Assembly: GCA_951802195.1 (NCBI GenBank)
Contig: OX637627.1
Span: 248,001-312,000, forward strand
Direction: 5' to 3'
From: Tausonia pullulans
Lineage: Eukaryota > Basidiomycota > Tremellomycetes > Cystofilobasidiales > Mrakiaceae
Length of the DNA stretch: 64,000 nucleotides
Shown piece after piece: positions 33,239-45,500 of this stretch. The first letter of the stretch is position 1, and each line of letters begins with the position of its first letter. Made by a program: the position numbers and the translations under genes. Below the pieces are notes generated by a model. That model was not told the DNA's origin, ran no database searches, and saw nothing but the letters and a program-made list of their open reading frames with translations.

Positions 33239-35627
33239 TCAAGCCTCCTCTTCCACGTCCCCCTTCACTCGACTCGGGAACCTCACAAGCATCAACACCC
33301 CCGCCGCACTCAGCGCCAGTAACCCATCGATGTAGAAGATCCAATGCGGGCGTCCCCAGTCGGACAGGGCGGAGAAGACGACGCCGAGGATGGCCGTGGA
33401 GGAGATCATGGCGAGAGTCTGGAGGACACTCCAAGGGGGTTGTCAGCGAAGGAGAGTGAAGGGAGCAGGGAATGGAGGGGGGTCGGGGATGGACGGACTT
33501 CAACGAGTGCGATGGCGGAGAGGGCGTCGGCGCGCTTGTCAGGTGGCACGAGCTCTGCGCACGGATTATGGGACAGACGTCAGTCAGTTTCGTTTTGCAT
33601 GAGACGGGGGGGAGAGGAGGAGAGAGAGGGAACGCACCAAGAATGACACCCTTACAAGCCGGCGCTGTCCCCGAAGCGAGAGGGAGGATCCCCGCAGCCG
33701 CATATACGTGCCACGCCTGGGTGTTGAATCCGACGAGACCTGTGAGGAGGGCATCGATGACCATGCTGCAGGGCAGGGAGAAAGGGTCATTTAACGCCTC
33801 AAAAGAGGGCGAACATCCGTCATACTCACCTCCATCGCAAGAACGCCAAATCAAAATGAGAGCCGTGAGCCTTATCCGTCGGCTTTGGGATCCTCGCTGG
33901 CTCCTCCGCTCCATCGTCTCCTCCACCAGAGATCGGGTGCGGCTCGAACGCGCTCGCCTCGACGGGGAGAGGAGCGAGGAGGGGGTCCTGCTCGGCCGGC
34001 GTAGGTACGACCCCGGCGGAGGTATACCATTTTCGGCCGCGGGCGATGATTTTTGGGAAGAGGATGGTGAGGAAGAGCGCGCGGCAGAGCGAGTTGGTGG
34101 ACATGCTGCAAGCGAGCAAATTAGTCAAGATCGTGGGGAGAGATGGAAGGGAAAACGGACAGGTAGCCGCTTTGCGAGGGGTGGAAACCGTACTGTAGAT
34201 GGGAGGCGTCAGCAGTCTTCAAGTACAGCGGATGGAAAGAGATTGACGGACGTGGTTGGTCGCGATCTACATAGATCAAGCAATCAGATCAGCAGTTTGG
34301 CAGTGGTACAACCACATAGAAAACGAGACAGCGCACCAGCTGCAGCATCAGCGGAACATAACTCGTCGCTAGCACACCGATGAAGGCGCCCGTTCCGAGA
34401 AGGGTCAAGCCCCAAAAGGCGCCCTTGTTGCGACTCTCATCGAGCCGGACGGGGAGGAATACCTTCATGCAGTCGAGGAAGGAGAACGCCGACTCCTTCT
34501 TTTTGTCGTCCGATGACGTGAATGGTGGAGGAATGGAGGCTGCAGGAGGAATGTAGGGCAAGCAGGTGGAGGTGAAGATGGTCGAGACGACGAGGAGGCC
34601 GAGGGTGATTTGGAACGGGAGGGGCAGGTAGGCGTCACCGGCGAGGCCACCGAGGGTGTAGCCTAATCCCAGAAGTGTCAGTACAGGTAAGTTGAACGAA
34701 TAGAGAGAGGGCCAGCTCACCAGTCGCTGTTCCAAGCATGGCGACACCCTGGAGGACGCCAAAGGCGGCGGTGCGTTCCTCGGGAGGAATGAGCTCGGCG
34801 ACGTACGAGTTAGCTAGGGCGAGATAATTCAGCTGGTGAAAGACTTGTTTTGAGCTTAGAAATGCAGCGTACCAGCGAGGAAGTACCCCGCCCCTCCACC
34901 GAGAATCGTGATGTATTGGGTAAGTTGCATGATGCGCACGCCGGGCATGTAACCGAGATAGACTTCATGAATCGAGAGAGTGAGTGAGCATGTTTCAATT
35001 GAGACTGGGCTTAGGTGGACAGCCCGCACCTGCAGTAGTCTGGCAAAGGTTGCGGAGGCAGGGCCAGGATGTCTGTTGAATGAGCGCCATCCTGATGCCC
35101 CAGTGTCGGATCTGCCAGGTCGTGACGAGCTAGAGTGCAAAGTTGAATCAGTATAAAACCTGCAATTCTGACAGCCTGCAAGCCTTCCGAATTAATCGCG
35201 GACCCACCAGGTTGAGCACACCAGCGATCGTCGTGCCAGAGATCATGACAGCGATGTGTCGCGCCGAGAAAGCTTCGACCTCCTTGACTGCACACCGGTC
35301 GCCTGTTCCCTCGTATGTCTCATGGAGGTACCAGCTATCGCATGCCATCTTGCGCATGACGAAGAGGAGCGGTGTTGCAGTCTATCGGACGAAGTGGTGG
35401 GCGAGTTTCGAGCGCACGAAATCAAGAAGCAGCAAGAGTCCCGACGTCAGATCCTTTGCCTTTTGGCGAAGGGGAGGGGAAGGGGAAGCTTGGGAACTAG
35501 TGGGACTGACAAAGAAGAAGGCGTTGGAGAGAATGAAGGTGGCCACCAGGACCCGACGATAAGGGCTGAAGAAGCGCTCTATGGAAGCTGGCTTGTCACC
35601 AGCTAGGAGCGGGGTCGTTTCGGACAT
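33239..35627 (-). CDS. major facilitator superfamily transporter (DHA1-like, substrate unknown)
   Basis: Multi-exon membrane transporter. The start MSETTPLLAGDKPAS is the dileucine-type N-terminus common in vacuolar or endosomal MFS proteins, followed by SPYRRVLVATFILSNAFFFV (segment 1). Later segments include HIAVMISGTTIAGVLNLV, VAELIPPEERTAAFGVLQG (the cytosolic loop with ERT/G motif), GYTLGGLAGDAYLPLPFQIT, LLVVSTIFTSTCLPYI, TLLGTGAFIGVLATSYVPL, LFLTILFPKIIARGRKWY, MVIDALLTGLVGFNTQAWH and IFYIDGLLALSAAGVLMLVR. The large central loop (SSDDKKKESAFSFLD) is charged. The C-terminus is KGDVEEEA. Intron boundaries between these blocks were not all resolved. The family is clear; the substrate cannot be told. 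It is divergent from the DENND6-type gene. Confidence 0.8.
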
Positions 35628-36144
35628 GAGGGAGGTATGCTGAGGATCCTTCGGCAGTCGATGGGCGGTGAGGAGGGGGATGAGAGGGGCTTCCTTGGAC
35701 CCTGACCAACGAGATGGGCACGAGGATGACTGAGCAAGTGAGCAGACGGTTGCTGAGGTCGAGAGAAAGCCGACGGGAGAACGCAACGACCTCTCGTTTA
35801 TGCGCCATTCTCCTCGGCCGCTCGGCGTTGTCCGAAAGCAAGACGGAGAAAGGCATGTGCACCAGGTGGGAGAGTCCGATCCGACGCAGGCAAGCAGGCC
35901 CTTGCTCCTTATCTAAGCAGACGGACGGACAAACAGACAGGCGGCTTCTGAGTGTGCTTCTGGCGTGACGAAGGACCACCCCGATATGTGTGCGTTCTGC
36001 CGGGCACAGTTTATGTGTGCGTGTGTGCATGAGCGAGCGACATGGGCACAAAGGACGGGGCTCCAAAACCACGACAACGGCCCTGTTGCCTTCCTCGATC
36101 AATCAGGGTCCCCAACAACCATCATTCGACTCGCCCTGCCCGCC
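35628..36144. other. divergent intergenic region, MFS transporter / DENND6-type gene
   Basis: 517 bp between divergent starts, with a GTGTGCGTGTGTGC tract near 36017. An in-frame ATG at 35965 would extend the DENND6-type protein by a Cys-rich, unconserved stretch, so it is disfavoured. Confidence 0.45.
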
Positions 36145-39100
36145 ATGAACTCTGGCGACATCGGAGACCACTCCCTCAATGACCTCAACCCCGAGCCTTC
36201 CTATCAACAGCGGCTTCCGCCCTCTTCTTCTTCCCCCTTCGTTCAGCCGCCCTCGTTCGGTCCCTCATCATCCGGCTCTCCCGTCGGTGCTGCCTCGTCC
36301 TCGTCGACGGGTTCGTCTCGCCCGCCGCCACCGCCCTTGAGTCCCACTCGCCCGACGAATGGCTACTCTGGCGGCAACAGCCTCGGGCCCACGAGCCTAC
36401 GATCCCCTCGGATCCCAAGCTCGCCCTCGTCATCGTCGCTCCTCTCGCCAACCAAAGGCGCGCCGCCGATGCTCCTCCCGCCGCATCTCAGCCCGCGCAA
36501 GCTCTCGCGTTCTAATTCGACCCCTCGGCCTGCCCGCCAGCGGGCCGCGGGAGGGCTCTCGCAGGATCTGGGTGTGGCCGACATTGACCGGGACAAGTAC
36601 CAGGCGTCGCTCGAGGAACGCGCCCGCCAGAAGCGATGGGTCGAGGCCTTTGCAGTCGTGAGAGCCCCGCGTTCGGTCTCATCGAGAGTGTCGTTCCCGG
36701 GTCACTGACAGGCGGTGTACTCTAACCAGGTCAACTTCAACCTGGACGTCGGCCCCGAGGTCGAGAAATGCGTGCCCGATCGACGCTGGGGGATTGGCGT
36801 CGCCGAAAATATGTGAGCGAGTAAGAGGGAGAGGGGACCGAGAGACGCGACGACGACGGCGAAGCGCACGAATCCATTCACTCATCACCGCTCTCTCCAC
36901 TTCCTCTGTCAGCGCCTTCTCCTCGTTCCCAGACACGTCTCTCTTCAACGAAGGCCACATCACCTGGTCCTTCAAACTCAACGACCCGGCCCGCCCCTTT
37001 TCACCCGTCGAACTGCATTCAGCCGCCCTGCCAGGGGCGTCATCATCGAGTGAAGTCTCCAGCCGCTTGTTTTACCCGAAGACGGAGGACCTCGACCCCA
37101 ACGGCGGCGAGGGTGGCGGGCAGCAGGACGGCCGTCTATTTGGTTTTGTCTTCTTTTTACAGAAGAGGGATGGTACCATCAAACGTGGCTACTTCCAAGT
37201 CAGTCCCGTCCCTCCGCCCCGACCGACCAAGGGGACGCTTACACAACGCTTCTCCGACTGGCGGCCCCTTGCTTTTCCCCCTCAGAAATCGCTCGTCCTT
37301 CTCAGCCCACTCCCCTACCCTTCCCTCTTTACCGCCATTGTCACCCATCTCGCCCCGCTCTTTTTCGCTGAGGGATCCAAAGTCCTCGAAGCTGCGTGTC
37401 GGGAGATCGCTGACTGGTGAATGAGCGCCACCTTCGTCCTCCTTTCTGTCGCAGCCGGACTGAAAGCCGGATTCAAACAGGCCCCCACCAACATCCTCAG
37501 CTTCGCTCCAGCTACCTCTCCTCGGATCCATCTTCAACGCCCAGCTTCCATCGCCGAACCAATCCTCCCAGCTCGCCCAGTCTGCCGCGTCTCTCACCAC
37601 ATCTGCATCGTCCTTGTCCTCCCAACATCTTCACGGCATCTCCACATCTCGCTCAGCATCGCCCTTCTCATCGCATGTTCCGCCGTCGTCGGTGGACCCT
37701 AGAACCCAAGTGCGCACAAACTGGGTTATTCTCCGCCCAGCCCCTGAGACTAACCGGGGTTTCCAGAGAATCCTCTCGTCACTTCCCAGCACCCCTCCGC
37801 TTAAGCTGCTTGCCAAGCTGATCCCTTCCCTATGGGTCATCTGGGAGTGCCTCATCCTTGCTGAACCAATTCTCGTCATTGCACCGGGTACGCCATTTGC
37901 TCTCTGCGCGTTGCTGAGCGCAGTTGACACCTTCTCCCACTCTCCACATCAGATCCAAAAACATGCTCAGAGCTCATTTGGTGGCTCAGGGACTTTATTC
38001 GGCCGGTTAGTCGTCGCCACCTGCTCACTTCAGTTTTCCACTCTCTTGACGCTCCTCCCTGCCTGCCCATACCTACAGCTTCCACCCTCGGGCGATCTTC
38101 GACCGTACTTTCACATCCACGACGCCTCCTTCTCCCTGCTGGTTAACATACACCAGCCGCCGCCGGGCACTGTTCTCGGTGTGACGGTCAGTCCAAGCTT
38201 CCGTTGCTTTCGACGAGAGTCTCAGCCAGCTGACATGTGACCGTAGAACCCCTTCTTCCGGCAATCCTGCGCTCACTGGCCCAACATCCTCTCTATCGGC
38301 GAGCGATGCGAGTCATCCATCCCCACAAACGCCACCACCTCCTCCGTCACCTCCCCGTCGCCGTCGTCTAGGCGGCACGCCTCCCTTTCCTCGAGACAGG
38401 CCCTCACGTCCGCCAGCGGCGGTGCACAGCAGCAGCATAGCAGCGGCAATTCAAAGGTTGACCATCCGGACGGGTTTCGATCGAAGAGGAAGCGACATGT
38501 ATCCAAAGATCGAACGTTGCTCAGGCGGCTCGAAGAGGCTGTCGCGGATGGCAAGGCGGAAGGTGTGTTTTGTCTCTCGTCTGTTCACTCGGGCGAGCGT
38601 GCTGATTACCTCCCATCAGACTTTGCTGCGAACGAAGCGCTCCGCTTCCATTTCGCGGACCTCACGGAAAAATTCCTCGTCCCGCTCAACCGATATTTCA
38701 CCTCGCTTATCCCCACGGACCTGTACGCCTTCCTTTTTCCTCCCCTCTCCATTTCCATTCTGATCTCCTTCCCACTCTTCACTCTGAAAGCACTCCCGAC
38801 ATATTCAACCGCCTGCCCCCCCTCCGTCCCTTCTCCACGACCGCCTTCCTCACCTCCCTTAAATCGCACGGCCACCCCCTCCTCTTCCGCGCCAAGACGC
38901 CCTTTGGCTCTGGCGGCTCCCAAGCGTTCTACGAGGCGTTCTTGAAGAGCCCGAACTTTGGCGTATGGTTAGCGAGACGGTGTGGGGAGGCGATAAGGGA
39001 GTGTGAGAAACGGGCAAGGGTTGGGGGTTGGACTGAGAATGGTAGTGGAGTTGGGTCAGAAGGAGGAGGGGGAAAGGGAGGTGGGGGGCTAGGTTTGGAG

Positions 39101-39217
39101 ACGGGGATGGAGACCCTCGCTGTCGGTAGTGCGTTCAATGAGAACGATAGCCGGAGAAGCAGCAGTAGCAATGGGTTGAGGGCGGGGAAGAGCAGTGAGA
39201 GTAGTGCGGTGTCATGA
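36145..39217 (+). CDS. DENN domain protein, DENND6 (FAM116) family
   Basis: DENN proteins are Rab guanine-nucleotide exchange factors; DENND6 proteins act on endosomal recycling Rabs in animals. The start MNSGDIGDHSLNDLNPEP leads into about 150 residues of Ser/Pro-rich linker (RKLSRSNSTPRPARQ). The DENN module begins RWVEAFAV-VNFNLDVGPEVEKCVPD. It continues FSSFPDTSLFNEGHITWSFK, FGFVFFLQKRDGTIKRGYFQ and KSLVLLSPLPYPSLFTAIV, the most diagnostic blocks. After several introns come LLRRLEEAVADGKAE, LRFHFADLTEKFLVPLNRY and FYEAFLKSPNFGVWLARR, which match the C-terminal part of DENND6. The C-terminus is a Gly/Ser-rich tail. About ten exons; internal boundaries near 37700-38270 were only partly resolved. 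Confidence 0.82.
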
Positions 39218-39334
39218 TTTGTCTTGTCTGTTGCGATGACGAGGAGACAGCGGAAGCGCGTGCTGTGGTAGATTCGTGCAGAGTACATGAAATCATTTGC
39301 GTGCTCCTTCTACTAAAGACCCTTCATCTTCCAT

Positions 39335-40244
39335 CTATTTTGATGGTGGGGAGACCTGTGAAGAGACATTAGAGTAAGGGTCAGAACGCTGGTGGGCGAA
39401 TGGTCGGGGGATCCAATGAAGGGAAGGGAGCGACGCGACGACGCGCGGCAGGGAACCTGTCGTCGGGTCATCATGGCAGAGCACCATGCCCTGATGAACT
39501 CCTGCTCCTTCAAACAGTGCAGGAGAACGACACCTCCCTACCAGAGACGGGTCTGGCAAGCAGCTCTTAGACAGCTGCCTGCCGAATGAAGCCCCCCCCC
39601 CCCCCGCTCAACGTCTTCAGCCGCGTCCCTGTTACAACTTCGGTTGGTTCGCCCTCCTCATTTTGCCATCTCCGGACTTTCAGCCCCTACCTCTCAGGGG
39701 AGAGAGCAACCCGAAGGGTTAAAGGGAAAATGGCTGGGCCCGAGGAGGCCAGCCTTCCCCATCCGTTTGCGACCAACCGCAACGAGAGGTAGACGCGTGT
39801 AGGTGAGACCGTACAAGGACAGGGACTGACGAGGATAACACCGTCTCCGCGGACAAAGAGCATCTCGACATTACGCTTAGCCATCTGCGAGAGAATTGCC
39901 AAAGGGTAGAGAAAGGGCATCAGCTCATCGTCGAGCGAGACAAACCAGAGGACGACGAACCCGGATGCTCTCCTGGCCGGTCGCCTCATCGACGTCGACG
40001 ATGGTGATCGTCTCCTCAACATCAGACATGATGAGATTCATGTGGTTATCATATGCCTTGGAGGATGGAGCTAATCATTAGGACACACACGAGACGAGAG
40101 AAAGAGAGAGAGCAGCAGGAAACGACGTACGTGAAGAACACCCGTGAGCTCCCGGTCGCCACGAAGTTTGACGTGAACGCGCTCTGCGAGGGAAAGCTTG
40201 ACCAGGTCGAGGGGCTCGGCGACAGTTGAGGGAGGTCCGTCCAT
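39335..40244 (-). CDS. LSM3: U6 snRNA-associated Sm-like protein Lsm3
   Basis: Subunit of the Lsm1-7 (mRNA decay) and Lsm2-8 (U6 snRNP) rings. Four exons on the minus strand, all phase 0: 40244-40131, 40056-39961, 39884-39831 and 39355-39335. Sum 285 nt, 94 residues, normal for Lsm3. Sm1 motif: [57 protein letters not shown]. Sm2 motif: [18 protein letters not shown], joined to VSPPSK and the stop. The last exon is only 21 nt and lies beyond a 475-nt intron that contains a 14-nt C run (G run on the coding strand, 39592-39605). Reading straight through the donor would give an unconserved tail after VSPC, so the distal exon is preferred because it restores the family ending. Confidence 0.9.
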
Positions 40245-42521
40245 GACGATGAGGAGGTTGCGAGAAGAGGTGGTGGTTGCAGGTCGTGGGGCTCGCGGTC
40301 GCGCGTCTGCTCTGCGCGCTTGAGCGCGCCCATATTCTTGCCCTTGCTGTTGTCGCAAAGGAGGACTGCGATCATTTCGATTGACCGCCAACATTAATGT
40401 GGATTATCCAGCTTGTTAGAGAGGGCGGGAGGTTGCTTGATATTGGGCCAGCTCGTTGTTAGAGTGCTTGCCGCAAAGCTTGGGCAGTCCAAAACACGCA
40501 TGATGGCGGTCGTCCGTGTCACCTGCTTGTCAGTCGGGAACGACCAAACTAGTCAAGTGCAGAACTCATTCGCAAGAGCGGCCTCAGGATGATTCAGGTT
40601 AGATATGACTGAACAGATGGACCGCGCAGCCGGTCGAAGGTCATTTTTCTCAAGGCGGTCATGACCGAACAGGCGAGAGGCCTCCTCTCTCCACCTCCAC
40701 TTCCATCCCCATCGCCAGTCTTCCCCCAGTATTCTTGTCGAGCTCCTTCTTCGCATCATATTTCTTGCCTGCAAGGGCAACAAGGTAATTACTCCGCTCT
40801 CAAGCCCGCGCCGGCGCTCGTCCCGACGTCACACCCTGTGGTTTCGCGCCTCTTCCGCGAGCTTCTGTACTTCAGACAGTCCATCTCCATTGAGCAGCCT
40901 CCTGACTGTCTGATCTTCCTTTCAATAAAACCTGGGGATTAATCAAGCTGATGGATGGAAAGCAGGGTTGGGGATGGGTCATGAAAGTCGCGATCGCTCA
41001 AGATATATCCAGTGTCCCGACCCGGTGTCCCGACCCGGCCTGGCTTCTTCCTCAAGAAGTTAAGCACTTGGAAGATCCTAGCTTGCAAGAGGACTGTTTG
41101 GACAGGTGATTCACATTTTATTACTCTGACGTCTCTATCACAAGCCTTTGACGCGTCGTCATCCTGCAAACGTGCGACAGTAGGACGGTTCCTTGTCGGA
41201 CTCAGGGACGCCGGCGACGCTTCCATCTGGTATTTTGCGGAAAAGTTTAGCCGGAAAATATCAGTCACTTGATGGCGACAACAGCGAAGAGAAACCTCTC
41301 GACTGTTACGAGATCGTTGTTCTCAACATGCTCGTGGCGATCGCCTACGCTATCGAAGAGAAGCGTCGCTAGCACCTCACCCATTTCCTCGAATGTCCCA
41401 TTTTCTAGTCGCTCTGTCCACCGAATGCGGAGTCAGATCAACAGTTTCATTCCTTTACCAACGTGCCTGACATACTTGTCGAGAGGGACTTGTGCCCGAT
41501 GATCAAGTCCAGCCCCTTACACGCTACTCTCACGCGAGGGCGAGCGAATGTTGCTGGACGACACCGCGAGTCACACTGATGAAAGCTACGGCCACACATG
41601 CTGTAGAGTATGGACTCTTTGCATTCTCACCTACAAGCCATCAGGACGTGGTAACTCCCCAGAAGTCCCAAGGAACGCCGCAGGCCCAGTTTCTGTGAGT
41701 CAAATAACACTTGGATTCCCGTCCTGACGAAAATGGAAGAGTCCGTTACCTGACTCTAAAAGTGAGATCAGTCACCGTACCTTCCGATAGCCAGACGGCG
41801 TTACATGAGTTGCTGATGCCATTGGTGGGCCCTCCCAAAGGTTGAGCCGTTCTTGTCAGCCCCGCTGTCGCTCCATCATTGTCCACATCTTCTTGGACGC
41901 TCGACGGATAAGCCCCTACCCTAGAATTTCACAGCTTGATAGGACCGCCCCTGGTCCTTATGCGTTTCCCAGAAAGTTATACCCAGCCGACCGGCCAAGC
42001 TCTCTCACCCGGTCATCCTCTCCACCGGCACATTACAATCTCAGATTGTTTTGTTGCAAGCAGGCGTGGATTTCGTCTGTCGGCCAATCAATCACCACTT
42101 CGTGAGATCCTTAGCTCCTGTTATTACACGCTCTCTCTTTAATTAGAGTTGTACGTCTCCCACCGCGTTGGTTGACTCAAAGTCATGAAATCTCGCTGAT
42201 CTTGTCGTGAGAATCGGTCGGTTGGCTGGGATGGAATGTACATGGTAGACGTCTTGATCGTCAATGTGCGGGACATTGGGATGCCCCTTGGTGGATGGAT
42301 TGCCTCAGCCACGGTATTGGAAGTCGAGCTAAAGCAGATGGAAGCTGTTACATGGCTGGCGAAAAGTTAATGAGATCACAGCAGGCTTGTATAGCAGCCG
42401 ACGGGTGCTGAGTGGACGCGAGAGACATGGTATATCAAGACATTACAGAACCGAAAGACACAGAAAGAGAGAGACCACAAGTCCAGAAAGGAAAACCAAT
42501 CATTGAAACGACAAACTTAGT
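40245..42521. other. gene-poor stretch upstream of LSM3
   Basis: 2.3 kb without a recognisable gene, less GC-rich than the flanks. It contains short coding-like patches on the plus strand. One at about 41274-41371 reads LDCYEIVVLNMLVAIAYAIE before a stop, and another near 40830-40940 reads SRLFRELLYFRQSISIEQP. They cannot be joined into a gene by obvious introns and match no family I know. They could be remnants of a lost gene or chance frames. Confidence 0.4.
41012..41037. repeat. 13-bp tandem duplication
   Basis: Two exact adjacent copies of GTGTCCCGACCCG (41012-41024 and 41025-41037) in the gene-poor stretch. Confidence 0.85.
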
Positions 42522-45500
42522 TTAGATGCCCAGCATCCTCTTGATCTTACCCCAAAAGGAGACCTTCTTCTTGGCCAGCATCAACGACGTTCTCTCGAGC
42601 TCCGCCTTGCGCCTAGCCTGCTTCTCGTTAACGATCTCCTCCCAGGGGACGGCGATCGTCGACGCCGAATCGTCGAGCTCGGTGAGGGTCGCAGACTGCT
42701 GCTGCTGGGCCTGTGCAGGCGCGAATCCCTCCTCTCCCGACGGATAAATTGCGGTGAGGGCTACTCGTGCTCCAGGTCAGTAGGGTTCAGATTAACAGAG
42801 ACAACTTGTTATTTACCGAAATACGTCAACGACAAACTTGCCGAATCGTTCGTTGTAATATCTTTGATTTCCTTAACCGGGACAATAACGTCGGTGCCAC
42901 CGATTTGGGTGGCCTCGGGCCAGACGCCGACCTTGTTGGCCTGATAGAAACAAAGCTTCAGCCATACAAGCAGAATCGATGCAGACAGAGATAATGACGC
43001 ACGTTGAACGTTTTCCAGGCGCGATCGATGAGCGCTTGGTCTCCCCGGCGCTGTCCGGCGTAGGCGAGGAGCTTGGCGTACCTGTGTTCGCAAGGCAGTC
43101 AAGTCAGTCAAGTCAGTCAACCCGTCAGCCTTACGCACGCTCTGGCATACGTTTACGGCGAGAATACATACAGTTGGTAGAAACCCCCAGAGTTCCACGA
43201 TTTTCCATACCTAGCAGTCTGCTCATCTTTTGTGCCGGAGTAAAGATGGCAGAACTCGAGCCAGGCCTTGTCGAAGACGTCGACCTTGATGAGATCGACC
43301 ACCTCCATGAGGAGCTCTCCACCACCGAAGAGCATCGTTAGGTGATATGACGCCGTGAAGGACTCGGATGTGTTCTCCTCCGGGGTGAGATGCCCGGTGG
43401 CAGGATCGAATCCCACGGCCGCTGTGTATCCCGTGAAGAGGCCATTCTGACAAACCGCAGTAGGGATGACGTCAACTCTGAGCAATCCTGAATGGAGAGG
43501 AGACTCACAGGCATGTTGCCAATGTCCGTCATGCCTGTAGCGATGCGGTCGCGATAGAACGTGTTGCCCGTGCGCTCCCACTCTGTGAGCCAGTTGCCGA
43601 CCTGGGTAGGAGAGTCATAGCTTGTCAGTTTCAAGTCTAGTCGGCCCTTGATAGAACCAAGGATACTCACAAGCGCTGTCCAGTCGGGTCCGATGCGGAC
43701 ACGGGTTGGGGCGGCCGGCTTGGGTAGGTAGTTGCGGAGAGCCTCCCATTGGATGAGGGTGTTGTCCGCCTGGAGGGAGATCCGCAAGAAGTCACCGAGC
43801 GTCTCGTCTCCTCCCGAAAGGTAGTACATCGGCCGCTTGAGGTGCGAACCAGCGACACGAGCCTCCTTGGCGCCGTCTCCCCAGCTGTTGATAGAAACGA
43901 CAGTATCTGATCAGCGAACGAATCAACAAAACCTCAATCTGTTCAGACTCACTGGACGACGTTGTGGCGCGAGCCAATGCCGACAAAGGTGCCCGAATGG
44001 TAGAAGTCCGACTCCGTAAGATGACGTGTCATCTATTGGAAGGAGACCTACAAGTCAGATGAAGTCTGGAGTCGAAACACAAAGGGAGACACCCACGGCG
44101 TGAGCGACGCGGTAGAGATCGGCACGACCTGTCCGGAGGAAGGAGAACCAAAGCCAGAGATCCGTCCCCAACTCGGCATTGTCCCAAGCGTAGCCTCCAA
44201 CGTCATACTGAGAAGGGAGAGGGTATGAGTGAAAGAGACAGAATGCTCAGAAATGACAGACTTACACGCCACGTGTGTCTAATTGAGTCATACTGAAAGA
44301 GGTAGCTAGTCAGCTGTGATCGCACCAAACCCCAATGGACCAACTCACAGTGTGCATGACGTCTCCAAAGTCCCAGAAACCGTACCACTTCTGCTGGTCA
44401 ATCTCGGCGACGTAAAAATCGAGAAGCTTTGACTGCTTCTTCTCCATGGGAAGGTTACTGTTGGGGACTCCCCAACGACCACCGAAGAGGTTGCGAGAGG
44501 CCTGCATTTCCCGGTCAATGCCCTTGTCAGCCCAATGATCTGCATAAGAGGCGAAGAGAGTGAACGCACGTAGAACTCTGGGGAAGCCATGAGCTGAGGC
44601 GGCGCAGAATTCTGCTTGCCCCAGGATCCGATGTCCTCACGGCTGGGTGTTGAGTTGGTGACGCGGAGGGAGATCTCGTACGACCGAGCGACACCGTTGG
44701 GGATTGAGGTCGCGGCCGGGTTGGGGTTGTCCTCATATGCGAGTTCAAGCTTGTGGTCGACGTTGGTGTACTGCGGGAGAGATCGAGCATCAGGTGGGCA
44801 TGCAGGTGGAGCGGAAACATCAACCGTCGTACGTGGCGCATGTCCATGGCGTCTCCTGCCGGCGAGTAGGCCCAAATCTAGATGAACCAAGGAATCTATC
44901 AGCGCTTCGATAGATATATCCGAGCCTACAACATCGCGTGCTCACAGTAACGTTGGCGTTGTCCTTGGCTGCGTTGCGGATATCGAGGCTGCGAGGGTAC
45001 ATCTCCCAGCTGCACGTGATAGATATAGTCCATCAACCGCAGTAAGCGTAAACACGTCACCGGTTTGACTCACAAGTCACGCTCAGAGAAGACGATCCCT
45101 CCGTTGACGGCCCCTCCAATGTATCCAAGACCAGCGGCGCGTGATCCGCGTCCGGCGTGCTTGAGCCAGCAACCGTAGTCTCCCTCGCGCTTCCAGATAC
45201 TAAATGAGTCGGCATCAAGCTGGTTGAGCGAAAAATCTAGAAAAGGGGAGCGGAGTGTAGACCAGTCAGTCGGCGAGTCAAGTACTCTAGAAGGCGTGAC
45301 TCACCGTTCCAGGCCGGGAGAGAGCCGAGGTAAGGAGTGACGGAGGTCGGCCAGGTCGAGGTGTCGGGTGTTGGGGTGCCATTAAACTGGGCAGACGAGA
45401 CTGGGACGGTGACATCGCGACGAAGACCCGTGAGAACGTTGACAGATTCGCCCCAAACTCCTCCATCGCTACTCGCGAAGCGAACGTGCCTAGATGACGT

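Noticed and set aside
33472-34383. 303-codon plus-strand frame
   Set aside because: Antisense to MFS transporter exons that encode recognisable membrane segments; Arg-rich without motif.
35965-36144. N-terminal extension of the DENND6-type protein from ATG 35965
   Set aside because: The added residues are Cys-rich and unlike the Ser/Pro linker. The ATG at 36145 begins the plausible protein.
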